Shown here in pieces: positions 24,162 to 37,336 of a stretch of 64,000 nt of DNA. Made by a program: the position numbers and the translations under genes. Numbering within the stretch: position 1 is the stretch's first letter; each line of letters starts with the position of its first letter. The notes below the pieces were generated by a model that saw only the letters and a list, made by a program, of their open reading frames with translations, searched no databases and was not told the origin of the DNA. The stretch lies in the NCBI GenBank assembly GCA_030159075.1, contig BROG01000953.1, forward strand, positions 1 through 64,000, in the 5' to 3' direction. The stretch is from Atrina japonica (taxonomy: Eukaryota; Mollusca; Bivalvia; Pterioida; Pinnidae).

Positions 24162-24378
24162 TTATCTTCCCACTATACTGGAAAACATCAATGAGAGATT
24201 CACGGGATTGGATCCAGTAGCAGAATGTTGAATGTTCGGTATATCTTTCAACCACAATGATACTCTGTCATTAATGTAATACATTTCCGCTCTGGTTGCA
24301 AGATCTAGTCGAAGGAAATATCGATTCAGTGAATCATATTCTGGCCAGGCCGCCATATTACGTCCGCCATTGGGATTT
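24162..24378 (-). CDS. Carboxylesterase/cholinesterase-like gene 1, exon 2 (C-terminus)
   Basis: The acceptor TTGTGTTTACAG precedes AAATCCCAATGG. The first base completes the split Gly codon left by exon 1, giving FAKYG/NPNGGRN, the usual esterase context. The exon continues MAAWPEYDSLNRYFLRLDLA and ends ...FSSIVGR before the stop. This is the C-terminal alpha/beta-hydrolase segment. The intron (24,379-26,735) carries a MITE-1 and a SINE. The exon is 217 bp, the same as in the paralogue at 53.0 kb. Confidence 0.88.
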
Positions 24379-24452
24379 CTGTAAACACAAGGAGTTAATT
24401 GTATAAAGAAAATATTTTATAATCATTTAAAAATGAGTTCTTTTATCTTTTT

Positions 24453-24808
24453 AAAGGGGCATTAGCTGTGTTTTTGTCACCCCCTTTTTACTACTTCGAT
24501 TGATATACAATAACAAAGAGATAAACACAGGCATAAAAATTCTTATATTTCCATATATTTTGAGAAAATTGCTTCAGAAACTCAGGTTTAAATTGACCCT
24601 TTTTCAATTGCAATGGATTAACTCAATTTTACTATTTGTATATGAATACCACATTGGACTTGACCTTATTTTTACAAAATATATAGGAATATTAGATTTT
24701 TACTCCTGTGTATGTATAGCGCTTTTTTATTTGTTATTGTACATCAAGTACAAATAGTAAAAGTAGAAAAAATCGAGATAATGTCTGTTAAACACAGCTA
24801 ATGCCAGT
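24453..24808. mobile_element. MITE-1, best-preserved copy
   Basis: About 356 bp with long imperfect inverted arms. The left starts AAAGGGGCATTAGCTGTGTT and the right ends AACACAGCTAATGCC. Complementarity continues inward through TGATATACAATAACAAA and CCATATATTTTGAGAAAA over about 120 bp. There is no ORF, so it is non-autonomous. Related copies lie at 6.5, 12.8, 15.0 and 17.5 kb. It lies in the esterase-1 intron. Confidence 0.8.
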
Positions 24809-25485
24809 TTAACGTCTAGTTTTTAGATGAATCATAAGTTCAGTTCCTCAGAATTATCTATCAAGTCCTAGAACATTTAAAGTTTAGTTCAAATATAAAC
24901 GCATGTTTTTCAATAGACAATTTTCAAGTTGTCTTGTTACGTCACGATTCGTCATAATAGAGTGCGGTTTCAAATAGCAAAGTAGGGCATCACTATATTG
25001 CGGATAAGCAGTTTATCGCCTCTATGACCGGGGATATTAATATCATGAAGTAATAGGTGCCAGATTTGCAAATTAGATTGCAGGAAAGTGATGACACTTT
25101 GTATGTTTACAAGAGGGATAATTTTACTCGAATTAATTCCTCGCAGATAAGGTGAAATAATATTGTCGAATATCATCAATGAAAATATTACATAACATGA
25201 ATCGACCTTGTCAAGCTTTCAGATGATGTCACGTAGCCTAAGTACAAACTATTGTGACGAAACTGAACGGAATCGGACAACTCGAAAATGGTCTGTTAAA
25301 GTGGATTGATCTATATGCACAGATATGATAATGAAAGACAAAACAATTTTTTGTATCAGTAAAATACATTATTGGTAAAAGTGTTCTTTCACATATTCTA
25401 GAGTACATGTTAACTTCATTTTGGTTATAACTTGATGTGTTGAACATACTCATATCGTCGTCAACAATAATTCTTTCGAATTTTG

Positions 25486-25715
25486 AAAAGTGTTTAACAC
25501 CACAGTCAACAATTTTGCAGTTATATGGTGGCGACCAGTGTTTTAATGTTGGAGGAGAGAGCTCGATTACATAGTTTTCCGCGAGTCAACTGGCAAATTT
25601 TCTCACAAAAACCAGCTTAAGTTCCATCGGGGTTAGAACCTGTGCTGACCAGAAGTGAGAAACTTCATGGATCAAAGCACGATGCACTAACCACTTGGTC
25701 CACGGAGGTTCCACT
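25486..25715 (-). mobile_element. SINE-B copy 1
   Basis: On the minus strand it has a tRNA-like head (GTGGACCAAGTGGTTAGTGC as A box, AGGTTCTAACCCC as B box) and a tail running through AATTGTTGACTGTGGTGTTA. Copies at 54.0 and 62.0 kb share the tail words. It is intronic in esterase gene 1. Confidence 0.65.
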
Positions 25716-26735
25716 TCATCAATACAAATACAATTAACCAAAAGCTATGCAAGTAAACATTTTCTGCTTACGTTTTTTATAGTTTATAAAAGAAACTTAC
25801 AAAGATCGTTGACAGTATAGTTACTTTTTCATCAAATGCATAGTAATAGGGAGCGTTCCAATTAACACGGATTACCGTTTTGATCCTGCATTTAGTTGCG
25901 CCTTTTAGATTTTGCTCCTCATGTATACTTTAAGTTTTCATATTTACCTTCGCAACGTATGCAACGTACTTGGAATATCCTTTTATTTTAGCACATTACA
26001 TTATTTTGCGTAAAAAACAGATCCAGGGGGCTTTTAAAACATACCACAGAGGGTAATTTAGTTGAACGCCAAAGGTAGTAGACGAGGATAAAAGTGCTGA
26101 TAGACCGGGAATCGAACCCAAGACCTATTGAACACTAGCACGACAATTTTACCAAGTGCGCTGTTGGGGCTATCTGTATATAATTGAAACCGGAAATAAA
26201 GTTGAGAAGCATTTTTTGACAATGCACGTAACTTGTGCGACTAAATGCAGGTTTATAACGGTAATCCGAGCTATCTTGAAACTTCTTTATTTGGGAGTTT
26301 CTTTTCCAATGCATTGCAATAAATGATATATTTATAGTTAATAAAATCAATTTAAGACAGAAAATGCTAAGTAAAATTAAATGGAATTTTAAACAGGCAT
26401 ATTTAAGCTTAACCATAATGCTTTCAACAATTAAAACGACCTTTTAAGACCTTATAGGAATAACATATCCTGGTACGTATAACATTAAACATAGATTATG
26501 CGACATGGGTATATATAATGATCATGTGGTTATTGTTCCCAACCGAAAACTTTTTGATGAAATATTTCCGAAACAGTTTAATGATTTACTTGGATACAGT
26601 AGTATACGCTCGTATTATATGCAATATATGTATTTTGAAAATTCTTCTGTATCAAAGATGAAGCACAAACCCAAAGTGATATTAAAAATTGATAGCTTTG
26701 CATATGCATCCCCCCAAAAAAATGAAATTCCTCAC

Positions 26736-28270
26736 CCGTATTTTGCGAAGTTTGTCCAGTAGGTTTTCATGTCATCTGCCAAGTGATATTCTTCAGGTGG
26801 CAACGTGATTTGCAAACCAGAAAATGTGATATCAAAAAGATCATTTAGCTCTGAACCGTGTCCTGATCCGGTGAACCATGGTGGAATTGTTTTTTCAAAA
26901 GGAAAGATAAATTGTCTAGAAAATATATATTGATACGTTTTTGCCTTTGTATTGTTCACTGAATGAAAGTGAAGGTTATATGCAGTGGGGGCGATGAAAA
27001 ATAAATCTCCGTACATGTTGATAACTTGCCTAGCTTGCTCTGTAATATTATTGTGAACGCAATATTTGTCACATATAGCCCTCTGGATCCTTTGATCACC
27101 GGAAAATAAATTTTTGACGAGAAAAGGCAGAATAGAATTATCAAATACTCTTATCGGAACTCCGTCACTGATATTAAAATGTAATCGGTGCTGTAAAGTT
27201 TCTATCTGACCCAAAGCGTCAGATCCCTCCGAATTACAATTTCCAATTATCATATCAAGGGATTTGAAAAAGTTAAGGGCATCGGATGGGGGGCCTGATA
27301 TAATATTTTCAGGTAACTCCATGAACAAATCCGAGTCCACAACTGGAGAAAAACTTATTTCAAATGAGTTTGATACATTTTCACTGCTTATGTAAGTCGA
27401 GTATGCTTCGATTAAAGTCGATATATCTTTTCCTCGCATACAGTCAATAAAATGGCTTTTGTTTTTTGTATCTAAAGTACACGAAACCATGGTTCCAACG
27501 TTGAAAGTATTCTGTGCTCCAGATTTTTTTATTGTTCCAGGACAAGTGGCTACACCACTTTGTGCGATGACTCGATGAAACAAATCTTTATTTGCTGGAA
27601 TAACGGAAAGTACACTTACACTCATTCCTCCGGAGGATTCACCAAATATTGTAATTGAATTAGGATTTCCACCGAAAGCTTGTATGTTAGATTTGACCCA
27701 TTTTAATGCTAACATCTGGTCCCAAAGTCCGTAATTACCACCGGCCTCACTACTACCCACTGTAAAAAATCCTAAAATACCTAATCTGTAATTGATGGTA
27801 ACGACGATAACATCTCCATGGAGTGCAAGTGATGATCCATCGTAGTTTTTTCCAGATCCATATTGATAACCTCCACCATGGATCCATACCATTACAGACT
27901 TATTGTTGACTGTCGATATGTTGTTTGGAACATATATATTTAGAAAGAGACAGTCTTCCGACATTGCCTCAACCTGAGCCTGTCCAGGAAATGAGGGTTG
28001 TACACAAATATTTTTGGCAAGAGTTGCATCCAGTGTTCCTTTCCAAGCTCCATGTGGAATAGGTTTTGCAAAACGTAGATTTCCTACAGGCGGTTTTGCA
28101 TAAGGGATGCCCATAAAAGTATGCACCATTTGTCTTCCATTCCGCACAGAATATTTAACCCCTTTTATGTTGCCCAGTGGTGTTGAAATGGTGATATCCT
28201 TTGATTTTGTTGTATCAAGAATGGAAACAAAAATTATCGCCCAATATTGAATCCGTTTTAAAGATTTCAT
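26736..28270 (-). CDS. Carboxylesterase/cholinesterase-like gene 1, exon 1
   Basis: Type-B carboxylesterase of the alpha/beta-hydrolase fold. With exon 2 it makes about 583 residues, normal for the family. The start chosen is the ATG at 28,270, because an acceptor (TTATCTTTTCAG) at 28,287 shows the further upstream frame is a 5' intron. The N-terminus is hydrophobic (WAIIFVSILDTT) and looks like a secretion signal. Visible family motifs are GIPYAKPPVGNLRF, EDCLFLNIYVP, the oxyanion HGGG (131-134), the nucleophile elbow GESSGG with Ser212, the acid Glu348 in NSEG and His471 in GSGHGSEL, so the triad is complete. It ends at donor ACGG/GTGAGG. The likely role is hydrolysis of carboxylic esters in the secretory pathway or outside the cell; the substrate is unknown. 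No neuroligin-like transmembrane segment is seen. Confidence 0.93.
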
Positions 28271-28619
28271 AATTTTTGTAGGATTTCTGAAAAGATAAAA
28301 CAATCATTTGCTATGGAATGGTTCAGATGAATACTGTCGTATTTTATATAACTGTTGACCTACTTCGATGTGCTTGTTAAGTTTGACATGTTTTGACAAT
28401 GTATCGAAACAATTTGCAGTGTCTAAATTGATTGTCTGAAATACAGGACATATTAACATAAATCGTATCCCAGTTATGCCAATGGATTGGATGTGATGGA
28501 CAACTATCTGTCTTTTTTTGTCCTATTTTCCGGGTGGTTTTAATTATATTGGTGTTCTGAAATTAATACTTAAAATATATAGTTAAATAAACGTCATTTA
28601 ATACGAATTGTACAGTTGC

Positions 28620-29585
28620 TTATTCCAGAAGCGGTGTAAATCAGATGTGGATACTTAAAAATTCTAAACAGCTTTTAGAAAATTTTAAGGCACATAATTT
28701 TTCTCGAATTCACAGTATCAAAACTTATGATTTCTCAACTCTTTACACTACTATTCCACATAAAAAATTAAATGAAAGGCTTTTTAGCATCATAGACAAC
28801 TGCTTTTTCACTAAAGGTGGTACCCGAAAATTTAAATATCTAGTGATTGGCTATCAGGATACTTATTTCGTCAAACACCACTCTGATTCTACACATAAGT
28901 ATACTGAAGTTGGTATAAAAAAACATGCTGGAATTTCTAATAGACAATATATTTGTGATGTTCGGAGACGTGGTCTTTCAACAAACTGTCGGCATTCCTA
29001 TGGGAACCAATTGTGCTCCTTTATTGGCCGACCTGTTCCTTTATTCATACGAAGCAGACTTCATTCAGAAACTGCTGAATCAAAAGAAGAAAAAGTTAGC
29101 GGTGTCCTTTAATTTGACATTTAGATATATCGACGACGTTTTGTCAATTAATAATGACAATTTTCATACATATGTCAATGCGATATATCCCAGCGAACTA
29201 GAAATTAAAGATACAACAGAATCAAGTACACACGCTTCATACTTAGACATTGTACTTAATATCAACACAGACCGGAAATTAGCAACCAAGCTATACGATA
29301 AACGCGACGATTTCGGCTTTCCCATCGTAAATTTTCCACATTTTAAGTAGTAATATCCCTCACTCACCTGCATATGGAGTTTATATTTCACAAATGATCC
29401 GATATGCCAGGGCGTGCACAACATATGAAGATTTCATATACAGAGGTAAACTACTCACTGACAAATTATTGACACAGGGATATCGAAAACCGCGTTTAAT
29501 GTCAACGTTCCGCAAATTTTATGGTCGGTATAATAGTCTTGTTTGCGACTACTCTGTTTCACTAAGTGAAATGTTGAGTTGCCTT
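28620..29585 (+). pseudogene. Penelope-like element reverse transcriptase fragment
   Basis: It runs RSGVNQMWILKNSKQLLENF, FSTLYTTIPHKKL, QQTVGIPMGTNCAPLLADLF, FRYIDDVLS (the YxDD catalytic box), YPSELEIKDTTES, ASYLDI, TKLYDKRDDFGFPIVNFPHF and STFRKFYGRYNSLV. This order is typical of Penelope-like RTs common in bivalves. The frame breaks near 28,920 (an A7 run), at a TAG at 29,348-29,350 and just after it. The N-terminal part and the GIY-YIG endonuclease are missing. It retrotransposes DNA when intact; this copy is dead. Confidence 0.85.
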
Positions 29586-29840
29586 TTCGTTGGCGGTTGT
29601 TGAGACGTCTGTACCAATTGTGACGAGGATACACTCCTCACGTGTTTCATTGGACTTGACTGTGGACTCACGGCGGGTGTGACCGGTCGACAGGGGATGC
29701 TTACTCCTCCATGGCACCTGATCCCACCTCTTGGTTTCCAGAGGTCCGTGTTTGTCCATTTTTACCGGATTTGTATCTATGTCCTGGACATCCTATTGAT
29801 TTATACTTTGGTATCTGAGATTTTTATATCATCATAATTG
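29575..29840 (+). mobile_element. REP-A copy adjoining the Penelope-like fragment
   Basis: Blocks TGCCTTTTCGTTGGCGGTTG, AGACGTCTGTACCAATTGTG, CTCACGGCGGGTGTGAC, CTTGGTTTCCAGAGGTCC and TTTGGTATCTGAGATTTTT are shared with copies at 1, 12.0 (inverted) and 53.7 kb. It begins where the RT frame ends, so it may be this element's 3' region. Separate copies without RT exist. Confidence 0.75.
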
Positions 29841-29844
29841 TTTA

Positions 29845-30345
29845 CTTCAAAAGAATTAGTTTTTCAGTAGATATGTTTACAAAATATTGTTGGAATTTCA
29901 TCATCACGTTAATTGAAAATCGTTAAAATATCGCATAAAATTCTTTTGTTAATTACCTTTCAGCTGTCTGTATACGTATCGTATTGAAAATTACATTACA
30001 TAAATGAACTGTACGGGCTGAAATTGTTGAGTTATCTGTCAAATGACATAAATTTACCTAACATCGGCCATATTGACCTATGTCTTGATAAAGTATCAAA
30101 AATTGGAACGCATACACAAACCACGTATGAATGCTTTTCAAACAATAATATGAAATTAATTAATGTCAAATTTAATCCAATGGGTGTTGTTTCAAAGTCT
30201 TATATTCGAAAATTATATGTTTGTATCTTAGTTTTTGAAAGTGATGAGTTGAATATCATAACAAAACAGGTTACTCAGCAACTTCAATTAAACGTTTTGT
30301 GTTAGTTTGTGTACGTACCTTGGACAAAAGTATTCGCATGGTAAA
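29845..30345. other. Non-coding with one unassigned 93-codon ORF
   Basis: An ORF at 30,024-30,305 (plus) starts MLSYLSNDINLPNIGHIDLC and contains NVKFNPMGVVSKSYIRKLYV. It has no recognised family or splice context and is probably chance or a repeat relic. The stretch 29,880-30,040 shares words such as GCATCATCACG (here TTCATCATCACG) and TTGTTGAGTTATCTG-like text with 61,280-61,440. Confidence 0.3.
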
Positions 30346-30346
30346 G

Positions 30347-30378
30347 AACATACATACATACATACATACATACATACA

Positions 30379-30427
<49 letters not shown>

Positions 30428-30440
30428 GTGTGTGTGTGTA
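30347..30440. repeat. Compound (ACAT)n-(GT)n microsatellite
   Basis: About nine ACAT units run directly into about 30 GT units with one GC interruption. Confidence 0.95.
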
Positions 30441-31440
30441 ATCTCGTGCACCAACGAAGAGGTTATATCTCTTTTTCACCTACGCACTTCTAAATTGAAG
30501 ATAACTTATGTTTAACCAACGAAAATAATGACTAATCTTAAGTTAATATAATTATTTATTATATAGAAAATCTGTTAATAAAACTTTATAAAATTCAATG
30601 AAAGAGAACCTATTAATTTCAGAATATCTTCTTGAATTTTTATTCATTCATGATATACATAATCCGTGTCCTTTACTTCGAAATTTCGATATACATTTAT
30701 CGACGACACTAACAATTTATTCGTACAAGTCTCAGTACAATTCTTAGATTTACATTAATGAAATTACGGAACACCCAAGCGACCAAAAAGTGTATATATT
30801 GTACGTATATGCCTAATCATTGTGAACCGTTAAAATATGACAATAAACGACATATGATGACTTACTGGCTGCGAGGCTTACATATATCAGATAGCTTAGG
30901 CTTTCCTATGTTTCGACACAATCGATCATGTTTAGAAATCATGACGGCATACATTTGGATCATTCTCCAATAAATATGCAAAAGATGTTGTGTAGCCGTT
31001 TATAGAGTCTATATATCATTCAAATAATTCGCTATATATTTTAAAGGTGAGGTGAGTACTTTTCGAACCAATCTCATTTGGGTACGATGTACTAACATAT
31101 CATTTTCCGATCATTTGTTTGGACCTGAAATTCTTGTTATTTTACTGTTAAAATTTCATACTTTTGAGTCGCATCTAAAGACGGAAACAACGCCCAGACA
31201 CACATACGGTTGTAAAAGCAAACAGGTGACATGATGTTTAACATCATGAGCATTAATTATTAACGCCACAAACACCCGCCTGTACATGTGGCGATAAAAC
31301 CTTCACTATTTTGTTGGTTAACTCTATAAAACCACTGTATAAACTACCCTTTGATAAGAAACATCCGCTAGATGCCACATATTTTTGCGGCAGCAATCAC
31401 GAAGTGTAAAGTATTTGAACGCTTTCATAGAAGCGGTTGC
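30441..31440. other. Intergenic, nothing secure
   Basis: AT-rich. The block at 31,185-31,260 (CCAGACACACATACGGTTGT, then ACGCCACAAA) resembles 63,365-63,450, so it is likely an old dispersed repeat. No gene was recognised. Confidence 0.35.
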
Positions 31441-31449
31441 ACTACTAAG

Positions 31450-31790
31450 TACGATAATAACAAGGGAAACGACATAGACCAGTGGGAAAATGACATGAGA
31501 AAATGACCAAATATTTTTATGGCGATAATTTCAATTATTTGGTGTCATCAAAAGCAGTAGATGGCGAGGAAATGAAGAACGTTAAGAGCTTGTAGAGTCA
31601 CAACTATATCCAAACTACCAAAGTGGATGTGTTGACCAAGTTAGCATCGATGAAGTAGAACTCAAGGCTGAAGTAAGGCCATCACAAACCGTGAACAACA
31701 GTGCAAATGTAGCGCGTGTAACCTGTCGGCCAAACGGTAGGACCGTATCAGCGTGCTGCACTTGTATGGCAGGTAAATATCATGCAGTCA
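31450..31790 (+). pseudogene. Remnant of a SWIM zinc-finger protein common in bivalves
   Basis: In shifting frames one reads NDIDQWENDM, NYLVSSKAVDGEEMKNVKSL, AEVRPSQTVNN and ARVTCRPNGRTVSACCTCMAG. This order (…VDGEEMKN…KSL…LKAEV-PSQ…CTCMAG) is that of SWIM-domain proteins, often linked to YqaJ-type nuclease domains in bivalve genomes. At least three stops or frameshifts interrupt it, and the last His of the SWIM Cys/His set is not in place. It may be a host pseudogene or transposon cargo. Confidence 0.55.
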
Positions 31791-31799
31791 TGTGAAAGT

Positions 31800-33670
31800 T
31801 GGAACATGCAGTCAGGAACAACATGACAGATAATGCCTTATGTTAAAGAAGGTTTTGAACTGTATCTATAAATATTTAACGAATGTCCTACAGACTGTAT
31901 TTTCATGGTACAGTGACATAGAAAGGAAATTACACCCCCCTCACACACTCAGCTTTTATAGCAAGGTCTCCTTGAAAGTTGTCCTATTGTTGTTGTCGGT
32001 TCCATACACTTCATGCTTTTTCGTGCATCTGATGTAAAAGTAAAGTTTCGGTTTGTATGGTATATGCTGATAGGAGTTGCCAAACAATTTTCATTTTTAG
32101 TCAATTTTGAAACATTAGTCAATGGTTTAATTAGCTAACGACAGGGTGAGCCCTGGGTAATCCATTGTCCATAGGGATTCGGTTGTCGGTAGTACAATAG
32201 CAAACGACAGCATAAGAAAATGCCCTGTTACAACTACCAAAAGCAAAGGAATAAGGGACAAAGTTTCATTTTAATTAAATTAAAGGCATTTATATATCAT
32301 TTCAAAATTTGTGGTGTGGTGATTAAAGATCACTATAAAAAAGTGTGATGAGGTAGGGCTATCACGCTATGTTTCAATGTGATGACCTATAATATTAAGG
32401 ATGTAACAGAAATCTAGACTTGAATCCTCAAGTAAGTATGCTACATGTAACTACTACCACGTTATATTTGGATAAAAAACTTAATTTTCCCCAACATTAT
32501 TGTGGTTTCCAGCCTTGGGAACCTGTTATTAAAAGAAAATCATATTCGGGATATGTCATATTTTCCATTTTAACTCATATAAACCAAGGACAAAAATGAA
32601 GTAATAGGCTACATCGTATACAATATGTATCATCCAATTAAGGCAGCAAACATTAACAAGCCAGTGACAAATGTTACTCGACTGCTTGAGTCAGTTGTCT
32701 TTCCCCAGATACTTCAATGCTTTATCCGCTCAGCCATTTGGGTAGACACACAGATATGTCACAGGTTCAATATCTGTCTTTTAACCATACAATTCACTTA
32801 AAGATGAATTTTTAATTTTGTTATTTATTAAAAATCATAAATTAAAAACAAAGTGTGTAAGGGCAGCATCGTGAGGTTTTCTGACAATATGTTAGAAAAG
32901 CATTATCAGACAAACATTTACCATTTTATGCTTCTGCATGTAGGGAATGACCCAGTTTACATATATCTGGATATACAATGTATGCCATGCACACAGTAAC
33001 CTGAAGTAGTCAATGTCAGATGAATGTACAGCAAGGTATTAAGTCTAGTACGGGGGTGTGCTAGGATGCAAGTGAGATGTATGTATAGTACAATATAGAT
33101 GTATAGATAGAGTTTGATGTTACCGCATACTTCTTCTAACACAGGAGTTAGGTAAGCTACTTATCAGAAGGAGTTAGGATAGCTCTTTATCAGAACAAGG
33201 TTACTTTTAGACAGTTTACAAAATCAAAATCTTGTTAACTATGCGCGTAGACAAAACTGGGACATTTAAATGAGGTTAGATTCATTAAAAACAGTAACCA
33301 TTCCGAAATTGTGTGCATGGTTGGTCATACATGTATCTGTAAAATGTATTTGCCGAGCGGAATTTTGGGGAATGTTTTCTTTAATTTTATAGAAAAATGA
33401 ATTATTTTATAAACTTAACGGACACGCTATCACTGGTTACTTCACTTTTATGTGTTAAATTTATTTTAATTGTGAGACAATATTTCATTTAATTTGGAAG
33501 ATCGAAGAAGCATTTTTCTGCACCTACGCCTAGTTATCTAGTAGAAAATCACATTCAATTTGATCACTACCTTTTTACAAGAAAAAGTTACTTTACTTCC
33601 AGACATTGACCTCTTTATCATTTAAAATATTAAGTTGATTGATTAATTCGAAAGTCTGATGAGGTATTAT
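31800..33670. other. Intergenic, nothing recognised
   Basis: AT-rich sequence. A weak tRNA-like block (CCGCTCAGCCATTTGGGTAG, then AGGTTCAATATC) at 32,728-32,775 may be a SINE relic. No exon was recognised. Confidence 0.35.
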
Positions 33671-33679
33671 CTTGCTTTC

Positions 33680-33910
33680 AGATACAAAATCATCGTTTCG
33701 GACTTTCCCCATGATTCAGTTGGGTTTGCTTTCCAGAAAAATTTAATTGATGCTTTAAAAAATGTCATTTTAATAAATCACTCAGAAATTCCAAATTTTT
33801 CTTATGACGGTAGTTGACTCGGACAAATTGTACATGCTAGACTCCGTATGATATGCAGCACTCTCAAACAACATCTTTTTGATACAGATATCGTATATTT
33901 TGTATGTGTA
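33680..33910 (+). pseudogene. LINE open-reading-frame tail fragment
   Basis: The plus strand reads DSVGFAFQKNLIDALKNVIL, NHSEIPNFSYDGS, stop, LGQIVHARLRMICSTLKQHL and FDTDIV. The G-x-x-x-x-QI-x-H-ARLR-x-x-CS-x-L-x-x-HLF pattern is that seen near the C-terminus of LINE-encoded polyproteins in invertebrates, before a Cys-rich end. One in-frame TGA is present and the Cys-rich part is absent. Confidence 0.45.
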
Positions 33911-34581
33911 ATCAAATAGAGTCAAATTCTCATTTTTGCTTTCAAGTAAACAATATATAATCCAAAACATCTGACTAAGAAATAAGATAAGTCGTCCCCT
34001 AACCCTTGATCTATTGTTATACGGAAATAGTTATCTTTCATATATGGAAAATAAACATACATGTATATTAATTGTGTCCAATAATACATAATTAGTACTA
34101 AGCGATTCACATATTTTGTTTCCTACTATTATGTCGAATTTATTAGGAAATTGTCATCAAATTCTATAACTCAACTCAGTTATTATATATATTATTGTAT
34201 AATTATTGTTGTTATATGACTTATGTACAATTTCTTCAATATTTAATATATTTGTTATAAAGAATCCTATTACATGGGTCTGCCAGGGTAGAGTGGCAAA
34301 TCTGGGGTCCGTTGAAAACCAAGACAATACGGCATTCTTTTCGAAAGTGGGTTGTACAATGAAACCTATTGCCTTGCACGGGCTTCTTGCGATACTGATT
34401 CATAATACTTTAGTGATGACAAGTGGCTTGTCACCCCTGTTATGGTTTGATTTTGGCTCGTTGTGTTTGTGGGCATGTGCCAATTTACCTTGGTACACTT
34501 GCACCTCATACTTGACATAATCAAGCTTATGAACTTTTTTTGTATAAATTTTATTATGGTATATGACCAGGTATCAAATAT

Positions 34582-34687
<106 letters not shown>

Positions 34688-35026
34688 AAAAATCAATAAC
34701 ATCAAACACACATTATAGAGCTACACAAATGTACAAGGAATAAATACAAATAACACTAATCATGTCAATGGTAAAGATCAATATTTAAATGTATTACAAA
34801 TATTATATTGCTCTCAAACAACAAAAATGGAAATGAAAGGCTCACACAGATGAATATACACACATGCATAATAATTATAAATAATATATAAGTTTTCCTG
34901 TATTAATTTTTCAATAAGTTCTAAATTCTTGGGAGATCTATTTTGATTTATTCCGATTTTTATCAAATTTTTAATTGCAGCTTTAGCTTGAATTACAGAT
35001 AGTGTTTTCTTTTTGTATTTTGTGTT

Positions 35027-35138
<112 letters not shown>

Positions 35139-35572
35139 TTATTGTTAAACTTATAAGATTATTTATCTCAGAGTATTGTGTTTTATCTGTAATACCAAAT
35201 ATTATATTTAATTCTGTGAACATAATGTTACAGTTAAAAATGCGTTGAGACAATGTTCAATTTCTGATATTAAAATTTTAGTTCTTGGACAGTTCTAGTT
35301 CTAGTATTTCAATGTCTCTGGTGATGTTTGGCATAGATCACACAAATCGTTGTTTGTTGTATTTACTTTTTGAGATATTGATTTGTGGCTAGTATGCAGT
35401 GATTAATTCTGTATTGTAACCATTTTATGTTTGAATTTATTGACAGTCGAAAAGACAGAACATATTTTTTTCCCATTCTAAATCAATTCTTTTTAATTGT
35501 TCCTCCTATTTTGACTGGCTATTTGATTATATTTATTCTATTTTTTATTATATATATCTTTAGTGCCTCTTG

Positions 35573-36158
35573 CATTTGACGTGATAGAGGGCGAAGCCCT
35601 CATATATGTAGAGAAGCTCACATTTTTTTTATTCCAAATCATCCGGGTACCCGTACTACTAATGGTAAAAAGTTTGCTCACATCGTGAATTTGCGCTTGA
35701 CATAAACAAAATGTCGGAAATGCAAACTCATTACTTAAAAGCGCATTGCAAACGAAGTTATAAACTACAACACTAAGAAACGTTTTGTAGACTGAGACTA
35801 GGCCATAACGACTAAGGTTGTACATCGAACCCGATCACAAAGCGCCTCCATTATTCTGGTAATGTGAACTGCACGAAAGGATGTACACGCTGGGATAGAA
35901 AAAATATACAGCATCAAAAAATGTTTGTGCATTTAATTCATGACTAATAAATACCACATAGATTCTATATAAGTTTTAACACCAAGGAAATAGTCAGCCA
36001 CTCAATATTTTATTTAAAACAATGAGTGAATGACATGGACATTCATGTGATAAAAACACTGAATATTAATCCCTTTTGGCGATTCTATCGTGTTGCCCCC
36101 TGCTGGGGATTAACTGAACATGTAAAACTGTTGATGAATGCCTTCGCCCTCTCCAAAG
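35573..36158. mobile_element. Small element inserted in the LINE remnant
   Basis: The LINE frame stops on one side and resumes on the other. The ends carry AGAGGGCGAAGCC on the left and GCCTTCGCCCTCTC on the right, which are inverted relative to each other. No transposase was recognised. Borders are approximate. Confidence 0.45.
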
Positions 36159-36783
36159 GTTTACCTATGTATTATTTATAATTGTTAAATTATATGGTAT
36201 AACTGGTCGTGTGAAATTGTATTTTTCTTGTAATTCAGTATAAGTTAATGTTTTAAGTGTATTATTTTCTGATTTAATGAAATCTTTGATAGTAAATATA
36301 TTTCTTTCAATCCATTTTTTAAAAATAATGATTGTCTACGTGGCTTATGAACTCTTGATGTTCGCTTGACTGTCTCTAAATATTACTACATACCATGTTC
36401 ACCATTCGTTTTCATTCTTTGATGAATCATATTGAAAATTATATTCTGTATCTTTATATTTCTAGTCTTTTTTTCTGCCTATACCTTCTTTATTATCATT
36501 TTCTCCTGACCATCTTGAAAAGTTAATGCATTTAAAATAGGAAGATGAATAAATTTAATATAAGCAGACTCGCCTTTTTTCAAATCCCTGATTGTATTGC
36601 ATAACTTGTTTATATGTAACAATTTCATTTTCGAATAAAATACTGTTTAAGCCAATTATACAATTTTAAAAACCCAGAGAATCAAATATCACATTACGAC
36701 TCGTTTTCATTCCAGCCAAATAGTTGATTAAATTGACAGACCTGTAAGGGGCTGATGGAGGATTTTCAAACTGAGAACTGAGT

Positions 36784-36900
36784 TTTTTTGTTTTTTGGTT
36801 TGTTTTTTTTTTGGGGGGGGGTTGTTTTTTTTGTTTTTGTTTTTGTTTTTGTTTTTGTTTTTTTGTTTGATTTTCTTTTTTGTTTTGGTTTTTTACACGT
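36784..36900. repeat. T-rich (TTTTTG)n region
   Basis: Repeats of TTTTTG and TTTTGTTT surround a G9 run at 36,813. It is low complexity. Confidence 0.85.
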
Positions 36901-37330
36901 GAAAATGGAGCAATAATTCATCGTTGATTTAATTGTATGTTTTTTAGACGCAAAATGGCATACACGTGAAAATAGAGCGTTAATTCTATGTAAAGAATTG
37001 GTTACCATTGTTGATTTAATTTTCTTTTTTTAAAGTTCTTTAGCTAAAAATAACACGAAAGAAAATCGTATGAATTTTAATCCAATGCAAATTGGTATAC
37101 AAATAAATTTTCATATTAATACATGCTAAATATTTTTGAAAAGGTTTTTCGTATTAATAAGTTCCAAGATTTTGAATGGTGTTTTTAAATTATATGGTGG
37201 CTGACAGTTCTTAGTTTGATTTATATATACGTTAATTTATTTGCAAATTATATAGCAAACGGATTAGGTACAAGCTTTCAAATTTATCAACTCCCTCGGT
37301 GTTGTAGCATAGACATTTCCCCATCATAGA

Positions 37331-37336
37331 GTCCCC
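37331..37336. repeat. Left target-site duplication of the Polinton (GTCCCC)
   Basis: The six bases directly outside the left AGTAGTTATAGG terminus are the same six found directly outside the right terminus (49,715-49,720), in direct orientation. A 6-bp duplication is the hallmark of Maverick/Polinton integration. Confidence 0.88.

Noticed and set aside
26505..26762. Plus-strand 85-codon ORF overlapping the end of esterase exon 1.
   Set aside because: No family match. It overlaps a well-supported minus-strand exon and its 3' intron.
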